Below are positions 42,700-55,800 of a stretch of 64,000 nucleotides of DNA, one piece after another; positions within the stretch are counted from its first letter, which is position 1; the number at the start of each line of letters is the position of its first letter. The notes under the pieces are model-generated. The model was not told the DNA's origin and did no database searches. It worked only from the letters and a program-made list of their open reading frames with translations. Source of the DNA: Nemertoderma westbladi. Its lineage: Eukaryota > Xenacoelomorpha > Nemertodermatida > Nemertodermatidae. The position numbers and the translations under genes were made by a program. The stretch lies in assembly GCA_032718475.1 (NCBI GenBank), contig JAUCBJ010005335.1, forward strand, positions 1 through 64,000, read 5' to 3'.

Positions 42700-45028
42700 G
42701 CATCTGTGACTGTTCTATGTGTTTCTGGGTTATGTTTCTGATGTTCTACTTCTAGACATATATTGCGTATGTGTCCATGTTTCCCGTAACGGTGACAAAG
42801 TTGGTGTGATATGGTGTAGTCTCTTTTGTCCGAAGGTGGCAGTTCTTGCCAGTCTTGGCAATTAAGCGTGTCGTGTCGTGTGTTGACACTGTTGTCTTGG
42901 ACTGTAAGGTTTAGAGTATAAAAAATCTAAAGTTATTTGTATTTTTTGCAATGCTGCATTGTTGTCAGTATTGTTTGTTCGCCATGGTCGTGGTGGTGAA
43001 GTTTGGTATGTTTGTTTTTTGTGTCCGATTGTTTGACTCCCTGAATGAGATTCTTTTTGGAATGGTAGTCCCCTGCTCATTAACATACGGGCATCCCTGT
43101 GTACTTGTACTCGTAATCCCCTCCTCGTCGCATGCTGCATATGCTGATGCTGCAAATGACTGTGTTCTTCTTGGCATTGGATCTGCTGGGTTGTGAGGTG
43201 GTTTTGGTTTATATTCAGTCTTGGTTTACTTCAGTCTCCTCCATACATGGGATCTGTAAGGATTTCCGATTGGAATGTTAGGAATTTTGAAAGTTCATGC
43301 ATCCCTGGTTCGTTGTTTTTATTTTCCCTTGTTTTAAACATGTTTGCTCACCATTTATTGCGTAGCCATTTTGGTAAAAGCTCCACTCTAGTAGTCATGT
43401 TTGATGAGGAGTTTAGTTCCTGTGTTTGTAAGATGATGAGGGCTTTTATTACTTTATTAGCATATTTCTTTATGCTTGTTGGTGTATCTGAGATTGTTGT
43501 TACTGTTAGATTTTTAAGTGTAAGCTTGATGATTTTGGCTTGGTGTTCGTATTCTCGATCGAGAGCTTCACAAGCAATTTCGAATCCGTTGCTCATCCCC
43601 AAATGTTCGCTCCCAATGTCGTTTGTTTCTCCTGATGTGAAACACTGTAGATATTTTAAGCAGTTCGGTGCTGCATCTCTTTGCTGGTACATATTTCGGA
43701 ATTGGATGTATTCTTGCAGTTTTGTTCCATTGAATTTAAATGGCTCGACGGCAGGCGGTTCAAGTTTAATCTTTAGGGTGTCAACTAATGTGTGCATCGA
43801 GTTTGCTTGATTCTGTATATGTTGATGTTTTGTTCCTTTGTGGTGTTGTTTGAACTTCTGTCCTTGTTTGTTGTTCTGGTATCTACCCGGATACGATATG
43901 AATGATAATTCTTGTTAATAGCTGTTGCTATGCAACTGGTTTGGTACTGCATTTGTTACCGGTATGGTTCCTCCACAGTCTGTATGTGCATGTTGTCCAT
44001 CACGTAGGCCGTTGACATTCTTCGGTTTATCCACTCGCTGTGACAGTCCTACATGTGTGGCTCTCTCCCGACCCTGTACCTGATGATTATATATATAATG
44101 GTCACGCTGTTGTTGTTGTACACCCATTGTTATACAGTATGTGGGTGGGGGGGGGGGGGGGGGGGGGGGGGAGTATTTTGACTATGTGTGTGTAACATAG
44201 TCCCTGTATTATTATATTCGTAGGAATAATTGGATTTTCTTCTTAATGTTGCAAATTATTATATTATTATCCTACCATCCGGTTGTTATGTTGCTTTGCA
44301 TAGGCTCCAGTTGGGGGTTAGGCCTATCTGTGTAATAAGTTCTATCTAAATAAATTGGCCTAACCTCATTATCGGCAGCATATTGCTGTGGATCCGGTAA
44401 GTCTAGAAGATGGTTGCCTAGCTACAGGCTGTATATTACTGTCATAGGCAGTACTGTGGTACTGTTGCCAAGAAGATGGTTGCCTAGCTACCGGCCTATA
44501 TGGGTTTTCATCAGGGTTCAATGGTTTAGATTGTGTTTGTCTATGTTCTACATCATCCTTATTATTTTCAAAACGCACATTGTCTTATGTGCGATTTTCT
44601 ACTGTATTATGGCCCTGTGAGCCTCTTTCTGCTACAGTATCGGGGTTTTCGAAAATTTCTGCCATCCTTCCATCACAGCACGCCTTCCATCGTATGGCCC
44701 TCCTGGTTTCTATCGGTGCCTAGGGCAAAATACCAGTGCTCTGTTTTCCCGACGTTCTCTGGAGAATCCTGGTTGGTTTCTCTGTGGCCCTGTAATGTTT
44801 TACTGACATTCTGCTTACCTCCAGGTGCCGTTTTATTAGGTTTATTATTTTTCTTTGTTGTACTAGATTTGTTATTAATTGAATTACGTTCTCTATACAG
44901 TACCAATCATTTTTCCATTGTTCTGTCGTATTTATTTTTGCGTTTAAATTAATTGTTATGCCAGGTTCTCCTTTACTCGAGGTTTCACGTCCGCTAGTTA
45001 CTATCAAGTTCACCCGACTTGGTGACAC
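42700..45028 (-). pseudogene. Degenerate BEL/Pao-type gag
   Basis: Minus-strand islands in order: a Ser/Gln/Pro-rich N-terminal region (44369-45028 and 43915-44127), a DUF1759-type Gag core at 43348-43797 (PFKFNGTKLQEYIQFRN, with ACEALDREYEHQAKII), and a zinc knuckle CHRYGKHGHIRNIC at 42755-42800. The pieces lie in different frames with many stops. It is an old gag remnant of a BEL element different from BEL-1 and BEL-2, and no pol part is clear beyond it. Confidence 0.65.
44147..44171. repeat. Poly-G tract (25 G)
   Basis: Uninterrupted run of 25 G. Length in the assembly is uncertain; possible G-quadruplex. Confidence 0.9.
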
Positions 45029-45613
45029 GCTGATACTACATGGGTTTATAACATACTCTTGTTCTGTTTGGGTATTTTTTAATGCTTTTAACCTTTCATG
45101 ACGTTATCTACTTTTTTTACCCTCATGGCTTCTCCATTGCTCTCTCTCTCTCAACTCTTGCTCTAATTCTTTCTGGTTTCTTTCCCGCTCTCACTCTACT
45201 TCTCTCTGCTCTCACTCTGTTTCTATCCGCTCCTCAACCTCATACCGAACCATTTTAATTATCCATTCCCCGGATACATATCGTCGGCAATTCGACAAAA
45301 CCCCCTAAGTCGATTTTTGTAGTTTTGAGAAAAACGAAAAAAAAACTGCATATTTTAAGAAATCTTGAGTAATGCGATCCAATTTTTGACTAAATATTTA
45401 TAGCGTATAATTAGTTTGGGCACATATTTTTAGAAGTAGATCACATTTTAGACCATTTAATTTGATATCTGTTGTTTTGCCAGATTGTGATACAAAATAG
45501 TTAGGTTAGAACATACAATTAAGGGGGGTTATCTTTAGCATGTGGGGTTTTATCAGATACAGCCTGGCCCATTAAATGACTTATTAGTGGGTCTAAGGGT
45601 CCAATAAAGCAAA
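45029..45613. other. Non-coding stretch, no gene seen
   Basis: No frame recognised. Contains a CT-rich run (45139-45230) and, at its right end, probable downstream flank of the LINE at 45614. Confidence 0.5.
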
Positions 45614-46131
45614 GCTTTTATATTAGAAACACTGTAATATAACAATTATTTTTATAATTACTACTTCTACTATCAGCATGCTGCATTGCAACTGCATTAT
45701 CATGTACTACATATATATTAATAATGCTGTGCCGGCTTGTAAACAAAATTGCGCTGTCACATCTCCCTAACACCCATGACATTTGCTAGATCATCCGCAT
45801 CTTCAAGGCCAGTGTTTAGATACGCCTCTAAGAGGCGTCCCAAGAAAGGCATGAGTTGTCCACCATGTTTATTTATTCGCCAAAGCACAATATTATGCAC
45901 TGGCTGGTACTCACGGCGAAACCATCGTCCTGCAAAGCGGAGGCGGTTCAGGTCAAGTGTCAAGCTAAGGAAGACTAATGGATGTTTCCTCCAATGTTGT
46001 ATAGAGTCTGATTGGAGATGTGTTCATTATACTTGACACAATGAACGCGGCACATTATTCTTTTGAAAGTGCCATCAAGAGATTTGGAATCCTCTGCAGT
46101 TAGAAGCCAGCACAGACTCCCATATACGAGT
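45614..46131 (-). repeat. 518-bp duplicated LINE 3' end, left copy
   Basis: This block and 62025-62542 are direct repeats of exactly the same length that differ at two positions (near 45770 and 45921). They flank BEL-2 on both sides, touching the LTR termini. The sequence is the 3' end of a LINE (minus strand): DLNRLRFAGRWFRREYQPVHN and TGLEDADDLANVM, then a 3' UTR. It behaves like a greatly enlarged target-site duplication. Confidence 0.88.
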
Positions 46132-47351
46132 TGTACGTTTGAAGTGCCTTTTGAAGACCTTTAGCAGTTTAACCTGCCAAAATTTATATGTCTTTTGGTT
46201 TATAAATAGACTTTAGAAGTTGACAAATATTTAATACCAATAAACACAACATTAGCAGAAGCCAGCCTAGTGCGCGTCCATTCACCCGCTGGATATACCC
46301 GGGAGACTGGATTCTGAGGGCTTAGATTATTATTGCAGTGTAAGCTTACTGTATTATTCGATTGATCGTTAATAAATAATTTCTGACTAATATTATTCAC
46401 TTTCGGGAAATATTAACAGTTCCTTTAGGACGTGGCGCTCTATCTAGGTAAACAGAGATATGACTTATACTAATCACAATGGCAAGTCGGTAAGGCTTAT
46501 GATTCACGTATGAGGCGCATTCTTTAGGAAATGCTTAGTTATCAATCACAATCAGGCACACTACCGGTAACACACAATACTGCTCACTAATTTGCCGACC
46601 GTCAATGAATTTTGTTATATATAAAGAGAACAGCAACGGACTCATGTAGTGCTTATCAAATAGCATTAAATTCACTACAAACCACAACAATATAAGTCGC
46701 AATCGCTATATATAACCCGTCTCTCTAACCTGTAGTGTATCAAGAAAATTGGAAAATTTGGGTTCTTTATAAATGTTCTCCAAATAATAATATTCAACCA
46801 AAACACAACAGTAAATAGCATTAAGACGGTAGGTTAAGATGGTAACACTGTTTGACTGGACCGATAACAGTTATACGCTTTATAATCTTAAGCCTACTAA
46901 TGTTTCTTCTAAAGTCTGAAACGAATTGACTCTAGAGCCGGTGTTCCTGGCCTAGATAGAAGGAACACAACAGTATCACCAAAACAGTAAGACTGAACAC
47001 TCCTAGTATGATCGGCCGAATATCTCCACATCGACAGAAAAAATCGCTCTGATTGGCTTAAGCTAAACAAAGAACCATGCGTCCAATGGCTGTTTCCATG
47101 CCAGCAACCAGCTGCTAGATGTCGTAATCTGAATCATCAAGGCCAAGCCGTGTAAAGGTATTTGGTGCATTGCGGGTTTTTTGCCTTACCATGTCCGCCA
47201 AAACACGTATATAGAAGAATGACTTTTATGTCCGTTAAAACACCTACAACGGTACCTTGCGGGCGAGGGGAATATATATACAGTTAGAGAGCCTTTTAGG
47301 CCTTTTATTGCGAGGCAAAAGGGCCAGTTATATCCCACAGAAGCTTTTACA
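46132..47351 (-). repeat. BEL-2 3' LTR
   Basis: 1220 bp, from TGTAAAAGCTT (47351, minus strand) to CGTACA (46132). It carries a small insertion close to its terminus relative to the 5' LTR and a shorter version of an indel near 47310. Ccaatcagagcga is retained at about 47054. Confidence 0.9.
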
Positions 47352-47359
47352 CCGCTCCC
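47352..47359 (-). promoter_or_regulatory. BEL-2 polypurine tract
   Basis: GGGAGCGG on the minus strand, directly before the 3' LTR, identical to BEL-1. Confidence 0.7.
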
Positions 47360-47429
47360 AGAAAATGGGATTTGAGTCTATAAAATATACAAAATCACAG
47401 TTTCTAATATACGTAAATACTCTAAACAG

Positions 47430-48470
47430 TTAGTCTTTCTTGCGCGGACGGCGTTTATGCAGTTTTTTAAAGCTAGCCAGAGTCCTTTTCTCTTTGGGGC
47501 GAGCCACTTTACAAGGAGGGCTATAACTCCTGGGTGAAGGGTGCAATATGATTGCATCAGAGGGTGTAGGATTATGGTCGGTGTATCCGCCAGTCGAAGT
47601 ACCGGGTTGATTGACGTCAGGGGAGAGGGGTCTAACGGCTTTGAGAGCTCGTTTCAAGACAGCCGCTCTTACGGGTCCTTTACGAGTGGTCTGAACAAGG
47701 GCCGTGGGTGGACCATAGGCAGTTAGAAACCTCCGGGGTTTAATGGTTCTTTCCAACTCGCGTTCGCGGGCTCGGTATTCGTAAGGCCGTCGATATACTT
47801 CCTGTAACTCGGGGTGTGAGTTAACAAACAAGTCTCCATAGTCCGGATCCTGACGGATATAATTGATTAAGTTATAGGAATGAAGGTCGCTAGGATTAAC
47901 ACTCCTGAGAAATTTGCGTACGAATTTGGTTGAAATACATTCTCCGACGCGCTTCAGTAGCTCGTAACTCGATATGCGTGATTTCTGTTCGACCGAAGCG
48001 AAGAGATAAGGATGGAACGCATAAACTCCTTCGTAAGCGCGTCCGGGATAATAGCGATGGCGCGAATCACAATGCAAATCGGCGTTCGCTTCCCAAGCTC
48101 TGATGTAACCTAGTGTGATCATTTCATCTACGCTTTCCAAATCGTGATTAAAAGGGCAATCGAAACTGGCATGTCCCTTTAGTTGACAATGGTGACATTG
48201 AGTCATAAATTGAGGGCAAACCGCAAAAATGTGCAAGTTATTGAGTCTGCAATACGCACAATAAATTTCCATCACCGGTTGTTCGTGGAAATAGGAACAG
48301 CGGACGTTTGTGTCCATGGGCGTAACATGGTCTCTCGATGCGCATAACCGACAACGTTGCCGAGAAACATAGTTGGCATGGCGATAATTGTACGCAGTGA
48401 GACACTGTGGACCTTGATACCATTCTAGGATGTAATCGTTGTCGCTGTTCCGGGCGCGATAGGCTGAATC
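47430..48470 (-). pseudogene. BEL-2 ORF2, C-terminal zinc-knuckle part
   Basis: Begins at the right side of the internal deletion with EDEPICLE, then loses one base near 48450 relative to BEL-1. From about 48440 the frame is open to 47430 and reads WYQGP, a sense codon where BEL-1 has TAA, then the three knuckles (CRLCASRDH, CAYCRLNNLHIFAVC, CHHCQLKGHASFDC) and the basic tail (KKLHKRRPRKKD). Identity to BEL-1 is high throughout. The ATG at 48317 is internal to the knuckle region. Function as in BEL-1: likely RNA or DNA binding. Confidence 0.75.
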
Positions 48471-48473
48471 TCC

Positions 48474-48872
48474 TCAGATTCTAGGCATATTGGTTCGTCT
48501 TCCCAGTCTGTTACGAATAGAATTTTCGTGATCTATTCTCGGTTTATCGTTACGACTCCGCTGGGTATGATATTTAAATAGAACCATTTCCCTTTCGGTG
48601 TCTACATCGTCCGTATCATGTAAATCGATAGGATGGCCGGTAGTTAGGAAGTCCATATACGTACTATTACGATGCGTATAGCGAGCGGTGAATTTTCGAT
48701 AGTCCAATTCACGCATAAGTTGCTCTTGGGACATCGGCGGTTCGATATAACGACCATCGTCCTCCGTAATGGTTGGATCGGTTTCACCGCGTATCAAGCT
48801 ATCCACAAATGCTTGTAAAGGTAGAGTATATCGCTCCCTGATACCAAGATCATCTTCTATCAACTCCGTCAT
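48474..48872 (-). pseudogene. BEL-2 ORF2, N-terminal remnant
   Basis: From ATG 48872 (MTELIEDDLGIRERY) about 124 codons match BEL-1 ORF2 closely up to SIRNRL; then the frame crosses the deletion junction and stops after nine unrelated residues. The missing part corresponds to BEL-1 about 16675-19467. Short gaag-type homology lies at the junction, as expected for end joining. Confidence 0.85.
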
Positions 48873-50499
48873 ATCTGCTATCTGAGTTTGTTAATATCGA
48901 AATGAGTTTATGTTTAGGCGAGCGGACGTCGCTGCCTACCTCTCTTTGCCCCCGGACAGTGGGATTCTCAGCGCCGATGTACCGTCGTCGCGGTGTTTTA
49001 CGCCAACATGTAGCAACAGCACGACAACGATAACCGGCACAAGTCACTCCACTGTCCGTCCCAAAGGCTTGAATCCACTTTAGGTTCTTTCTATAGGAGA
49101 GTTGGGCTACTTTCACAATTGCGACTAGCTACTGTAAACATACTTTAGCAGTAACATTCACCTATAAACGCACAAATTCCACACAACTGTCACCAATTGT
49201 ACACATACAGGCCATTTGTCCGTTAGTCAGTGCCTTCCAGAATGTCACGTTATTACTGTGTATCTTTGGATACTAACAGTGTGCTATGTATTCTCTATGC
49301 TATGCAATGGGACAAGCTTTCTATTGTTCTTTTAACTTGCTTCTAATTCTAGCGTGGGTGTTGCTATGGTGACATTATGGAATGCTAGCGGTAGAATTAG
49401 GGTAATTCTCATGCATACAGATCTGGGATGCTATTTAATAATAATTCTTTAATTGTCAATATCCTCTCTATGCATGATTTTATTAATTTTATCGGCTATT
49501 GACTATATGTTGGAGATTCTCGCGCTCTAATACACTCAATAGGATGAATCTCCGCTCCCATGATCTATTAATTAATGGAATTTTGGGAATGTTATAAATT
49601 GCACAAAATGACAATTTATGAAATTCATTTAAAATATGAATTTAAATCTATTCCTGTGAATTTTATTATTTGATGTTAAAATTGACACAATTTTTATTCC
49701 AGAGCAGGTCTGGGGACATAGGATCCTTAATTCTATGAAATTGTCTTTTAAGATTATCGGTAAGTGCTGCGATATCTTAATTGACTAGAAATTTTAAAGG
49801 ATCTGAATTTTACAGATTTTAACAAATATTAAATTAATATTTAAGATAGGCACCGATTTATTCCAGAACTTGTCTGGGGACGTTAACCACTGATTCTAGA
49901 ATTTGTCTTTCAAGTATATCGGTGGGTGCCGCGATATCTTAATCGACTAGAATTACAGATGGTCAAAGGTTTAACAGATTTATTTGCGTTTTACGCTACT
50001 GTTAGAGGGACATCACGCTACTATATGTATTATTTAATATAAGGTAGAAGAGCAATATCGCACGAAGCAATGTCAGTGTGAAGAGGCAAGTCGTTTCCAA
50101 GGTCTACCCAGAGCTTGGTTTAGCTGAGACACGAGGATCTGAACTTTGCATTCCTAATACTCTGCCTACCAATAATACTTGAATATAGTAGTGGCTTTAT
50201 TGTACTTTAAGAAGTACGGGCATTTCATCTTACTGTAGTCACGTATTTATACTATGATACGGACAGTAAGGAAAGAGAAAAAATTATTTCTCGCCGTCGC
50301 ACTAAATATATATTATAAGTAATTACGTACGTAATAAACACTAATATATTGCACTAATCTACTAAATAATCACTAAAATAACATTCTACTAAATAAAATT
50401 GAATAAAAAACGATTATAATAAAGTACATAATAAAGTTCGCATATAAAAATATAATAAAATAGATAAAACAATGTAGTCATACACCCACTCCAGACGTA
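48873..50499 (-). other. BEL-2 spacer between gag-pol and ORF2
   Basis: Counterpart of BEL-1 14665-16294. The 400 bp next to ORF2 (48873-49290) are the best conserved, the part next to pol is AT-rich. The 151-bp duplication is present (attaagatatcg-type words near 49780 and 49940). No conserved frame; the 88-codon frame at 48850-49116 has no counterpart in BEL-1. Confidence 0.65.
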
Positions 50500-52896
50500 T
50501 CACGTTGGGGAGTCCCTAGATGTTTGAGGAATTAGGGAGGTGGTCGTGGGAAGAGTGTCTTGCCTTCCATAGTTTCCGGAGAGTTCTCTGTCTCTTTCCA
50601 GTAAACATAAACGACCAACTGGGCGATTGAGTTGTTGCGTCTCAAAGATTATGCCTGGCTTTTTGAAGTTACGCCGCATGACGATGAGTTCTACCGAGCG
50701 TACTAAACCATCATCCGAGATGTGGGTCTCGATGATACGACCTGTCTGCCACCGTTTACGTGGGAGGTCTGGATCTACAATAAGCACCATATCTCCGGCG
50801 CTGACGTTTTCTTGCTGCGCAAACCACTTAGTTCGAAGTTGTAGCGTGGGCAGATAATGTTTCTCGAAATGGTCAGCGAAACGACGGGATAGCAACTGCA
50901 TAAGTTGCCAAGTTCGACGGCAGTATTCGTCTCCGTCGGCAATCTCCGATCGTGGGAGCATGGCTACAGGTTTCTTCAGTAGGAAATGCACGGGTGTTAG
51001 AGCTTCCAGGGAATCGGGACTCGATGAGACTGGCATAAGTGGTCTCTCGTTGAGATAGGCAGCTATTTCCTCCATTAACGTCCGCAAAAGTTCGTCGGTG
51101 AGATACGCGCGGCATGGCACTATAAAGTGAAATGCGGTCTTAACACTTCTAATTAATCTCTCCCAACTTCCTCCCCACCAAGGGGCGTCGGCGGCGTTGA
51201 AGGTCCAGCTAGACGCTGTTATCCTTAGCTGGTCGTCCACCTGTCTTTGGTTCCAGTCCTTCACGTAAGCCTGTATTTCGTTGTTGGCACCAATGAAGTT
51301 CGTTCCCTTATCCGATCTCATGGTATTACTCGTCCCGAAGCGAGCGATCTGTCGTCGTAAACTTAAGACAAAGCTGTTGGTAGATAGATCGTTCACCATA
51401 TCGAGATGGATGGCTCTACAAGTCATGCACACGAAGATGACACACCATCTCTTGACTATAGTCCTACTGAATGCTTTTCTACAGGGTATGCAGTTCCTAA
51501 GAACTTGGTTCAGAGCTCTACGGGGTTTATCAAAATAATAGCAAGTTCGAATTTCGCTAAGAACTCGTTCTCTACCAGCATGATAAAGTTTACTGTGAAC
51601 ATCTACAATCATCTTGATTTGTACTTCAAGATTTCTAATGAGTATGGGGAATTTAGTGTCAAAGGATAAGGGTGCATTGGTGAGCCTTCCTCCAACACGT
51701 ATTAACCCATCTATCATTGTGCTAGAGAATCGATCCCTTTTGCGCATCTGCGGATTTCTCAACAACAGGAAATACTTTTCGGAATCCTCATAGCATTGCA
51801 GGAGTCTCAGTATCTGCTTATTGGTTTCTTCATGCTCCTGGTGACTAATTTTCTCCTTTAGAAAACGATCAGATGTCTTATATTTGGGTACATTTTTAAT
51901 AACATGAACTTGTGCAGATGTCAATGGAGCGGTATCACTAGTGGTCTTCGTCCTGGAGTAGTGATGATGAAAACATCGTCTTAAATATGTGACGGCTTTA
52001 CAGAGCCGATTCCAGGAACTGTAGTGATGCATTGCTCTCTGCAGCATGGGTGAGATTCCTTGCGAGACGTCTGGTATTCCAGATTTCCAATTTCTATCTC
52101 TAATTTCCATAACAGACTTATTTGTGGCGAGGGATTGTGGATCCGAAGCATCGTTTCCGGAAGCATGTAATACAGATAGATCGATAGTCGGTTTGAATAA
52201 CTTCGATTTACTCGCCCGGGTTTTAGGTTTGACTGTCTCCGCTCCCTTGGCTTGTCTAATCTCCGCCGTAGTAAGGTGAGGAGGCCATTCATCCTCTTCC
52301 TTGCTCAGGAAGTCGGGTCCACCCAACCAGTCTGGAGTATCTATCAGTTCCTGTGGAGTTGCTCCCCTGGAGGCGATATCGGCTGGATTAATCGTACCAG
52401 GGCAATGTCTCCATTGATCTATCTTTGTGCGACTAAGAATAATAGCTACCCTGTTAGTAACAAAAACGCTGAACTGACAGACTTCATTGGTTAGATACTC
52501 CAACACGAGTAAAGCGTCAGTCCAATAAACCGTTTTCTCCAGTGGATAGTCGATTTGTTCCGTTACGTTCCGGCCGATGGCTGTAGCGTATAAAGCCGCC
52601 TTTAACTCCGCTCGAGGAACCTTTAACTTGTTGTTAATCAATGCCTTAGAGGTAACCAAGGCGACTTTGATTCCATCCGGGGTTTCGACTCGCAGATATG
52701 CTACTATACCTATTCCCATGTCGCTGGCGTCTCCAAACACATGGAGTTGATAGGAATACGTAGGAAGAACATGGCCAAAATATGCACGGGAAATTATAAA
52801 GTTCTCGATGGCAGGTAGAGAATCTTCCCATTTCATCCATTTCTTTAACAATTCTCCCTTAAGCGGATCGTCCCATGAGTGGTTTTCAAGCCACAT
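50500..52896 (-). pseudogene. BEL-2 gag-pol, RNase H and integrase
   Basis: 798 codons follow directly after the TAA at 52897-52899. RNase H is complete in its key residues (HVFGDASDMGIG, PRAELKAAL, YWTDALLVLEY). The integrase zinc finger ends at CIPCRKAFS and is joined in frame to RTIVKRWCVIFVCM; the segment that holds the first catalytic Asp in BEL-1 (NTGMDLFGP) is absent. Second Asp (RSDKGTNFIG) and Glu (GGSWERLIRS) remain. Without the first Asp the integrase cannot be active. The frame is otherwise intact to its stop at 50500. Confidence 0.9.
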
Positions 52897-55800
52897 TTAT
52901 TGTACTAAACTCCGAGCAATCAATATAACTGGGCTTATAAATCCCAATGGGTCGAAATAAGTGCTCAGGATACTTAAACAAATCCGTTTGGTCCGAACTG
53001 GATTATCTCGCTGTTTTAACTGAAAAAACAGGATGTCTCTTTCAGTGTCCCACTTCAACCCAAGCGTCTTGGTTTCAGGAAGATCGTCTTTTATTAAGTC
53101 TAGGTCTTTCGTTCCTCTGTCTTCTACCGGTATGGCTTCCAGAAACTCACGGGAGTTGCTAGTGAATTTCGTCAGTCGAAATCCACCTCTTTTTAAACAC
53201 TCTACCGTTCCTTTCGCGACATCTATGGCTTCTTCTACTGATGGAAGGGACCTTAAATTGTCGTCCATGTATATATTACATTTTATGTTGTCTATCACTT
53301 CTTTTGAGAAGGAGTCTCGGTTGTCATTCGCAGTGGTTCGCACCACGGAGCAGGCGTTGGAAGGGCTTGATATGATTCCAAAAGCCTGGATGGTCATCCA
53401 GTACTCTACCGGTTTCTGATAGAGGTCTTCTTCAGGCCACCACAGAAATCTCACGCTGTCTCTATCTCTATCCAGCGCCTTGACTTGTAAGAACATTCCT
53501 TCTATATCAGAGGCGGACGCGATGGAATATTGTCTTAATCTCAAAAGTATTCCCAACAAAGATTGGAGTAAGTTGGGTCCTGGTAACAACTCGGAATTGA
53601 GGGATTGGCCCATGTATAGGGCGGAGCCATCGAATACGACTCGTACTTCGTGGGGTTTACCGGGTTTGGGAACGTAATGATGTGTTAAGTAATACGTTCT
53701 CTCAGTCACTGGTGTTCCTTCCGGTACTCGCTCCGCGTATCCCTTTCTTATAAATTTCTTCAGCTGAGTTTGGTACATTTCTTTAGCTGAAGCATTAGCC
53801 GTAAGGCGTCGATGTAATTGAGCGATTCTTTTCTCTGCCAAGGGTCTGTTATTTATAAATCTAGGTTCTCGTTTTCGAAATGGTAGGCCGATTTCATATC
53901 TACCTTGGTCCTTTAAAAAACGTGTAGTCGTTTCCTGGATTTGCTTGGCTCTTTCTTCTTCTATCGATAGGGCCTTATCATATGAATTGGGCTCTACCAG
54001 TTCTTGAGTAAAGAATCGTGCGGCTAGTTCGTCCCGAGTTCTAGCGTTGTAGCGCTCTATCTCATCGTTTAGTTCGTCATTGTAAGCGATGGGTTCCGAT
54101 GGGCGAATCAGTTGACATAGGTTCACCTGATTTTTCCAAGTTTGGTTTTCTGTAAGTAGGTCGATTGTGTTCTCTTCATCAAAGAGTTGGTAGATGTCGT
54201 CATTATCTGAGGAGTATAGTGTTTCCTCAGTTAGTTCGTCCACCTCACTGCTCTCCGCTTCCCAATCGTTTACTTGGTATACTCGTTCTTGTGGCATTCT
54301 CTCTTCGAGAGTCCTGCGGGAAGGGCCAGTAAAGTACCAACCTACTCTAGTTCTTACCGCATAGGTTTGCAGTGGCTGCGGTTGAGCAGGCCGTTTCTCC
54401 AATGTCTCGAGCGCCTCAGGCGCGTTCTGGCCGATAAGTATTTGCACTCCAGGATAATCTGTCTGGAATCGAGGTATCTTAAGATGTTGGATGCTCTCAT
54501 CCTCATCCCAATTATAAAGGTCTGCTTGAGTAGTAGCGAAGTTCTTTATAGCCACCATTTTTACCGACCTTATACCTTGTGCTCCTAATTTATCCTGGGG
54601 GGTGGACAACACACCTACATAGTAATCTGCCGTTAGGGTAGATTTCCAAACCTGCATAATTCCTGACATATTCAATTTAGTCCGGAATTTGGGTTGTCCA
54701 GCAAAGATATCTTCGGCTAGTTCTTGATCGATGAATGTTCCTGTGCTGCCAGAGTCAAGGAGGGCATTCACTATGTAACTGTTGTTAGGACCGTGAACTC
54801 TTACCTGCACTACAGGAAATTCTCTGATTCCTACATTGGAAGTTGGAGCTTTCCAAGATGGTTGTCTGTCAAAGGTAGTTGGGGGGAACTCATTTTCGGT
54901 GTCCTTTTCATAAGTAAGTGCTCGATACACCACGGTATTGATTAGGTAACAGGATTCGTTGGCGTTGGAGAATTCGTCAGTATAGAATCCTTCCATCTCA
55001 GATTCTTGATCAGTGTCGTTTACATCACTGAATTGGACATGTAGTTCGGGCTCACTTACCTGACTCGGGTTGTCTCTGTCGAACTCACTGTGTAACAAGA
55101 TGTGATGTTTCGCGCTACACTTTGCACACTTTATGTCGGAGTAACAGGTTCGCCGTTGGTGTCCTGGTCTGAGGCAATTATAGCATAGCCGCTTATCCCA
55201 CACGACTGCACGTCTGTCTACAAGGGATTTCTTTAGAAATTCAGCACACACACTCAAACGGTGGGTCCCGTCGCACAGCGCACAGTTAGGTTTTATGTTA
55301 CTCACTTTACCTTGGGTAACTTGATGCACTCTCGTTCTTTCTTCGGGTTTTCTTCGGTGCATTCTGTTAGGGGACTGAGGAGGGGTCTTGGCAACCTGTT
55401 CTCTCCTATCGTTGGTTCGAGACTTGTATTTACTTACGTCCTTTAGGGTTTTGCTAACGTAGTAAGATCGGTCAGTGTCTTTCCCACTGTCTTCTTCTTG
55501 AGAAGCTTGGCTTTCGCCGTCGTCAGTGTAACACACCGGTGTTACTCTTCTCCTAGAAGCGGGTTTCTCACTTACCTTATTTTCCGATGTTTTCTCTCTG
55601 GACTGCTTGATGAGTTGTAGTTTTACCTCACCATCTAAGAAGGACATGAGATCAGCCATGGTAGGGCTTCGTCGTTGTTGTTCATTCATATACAACACTT
55701 TCTTGTCCCAACGCGTACATACTCCACCCTTTGGTAAAGTAGAGACTACTGCTCCAATAACCATGGAACTCTGATATTCATGAGACTTACCTAACCAGTC

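Noticed and set aside
43193-43810. 205-codon plus-strand frame with hydrophobic stretches
   Set aside because: It lies antisense to the DUF1759-type gag core at 43348-43797 and has no recognisable motif.
45614-46131. The 518-bp block as an outer part of the BEL-2 LTR
   Set aside because: It lies outside the LTR at both ends, not at corresponding sides of each LTR, and it is LINE sequence that continues beyond 62542.
48850-49116. 88-codon minus-strand frame upstream of BEL-2 ORF2
   Set aside because: The equivalent BEL-1 region is conserved in DNA but does not keep this frame.
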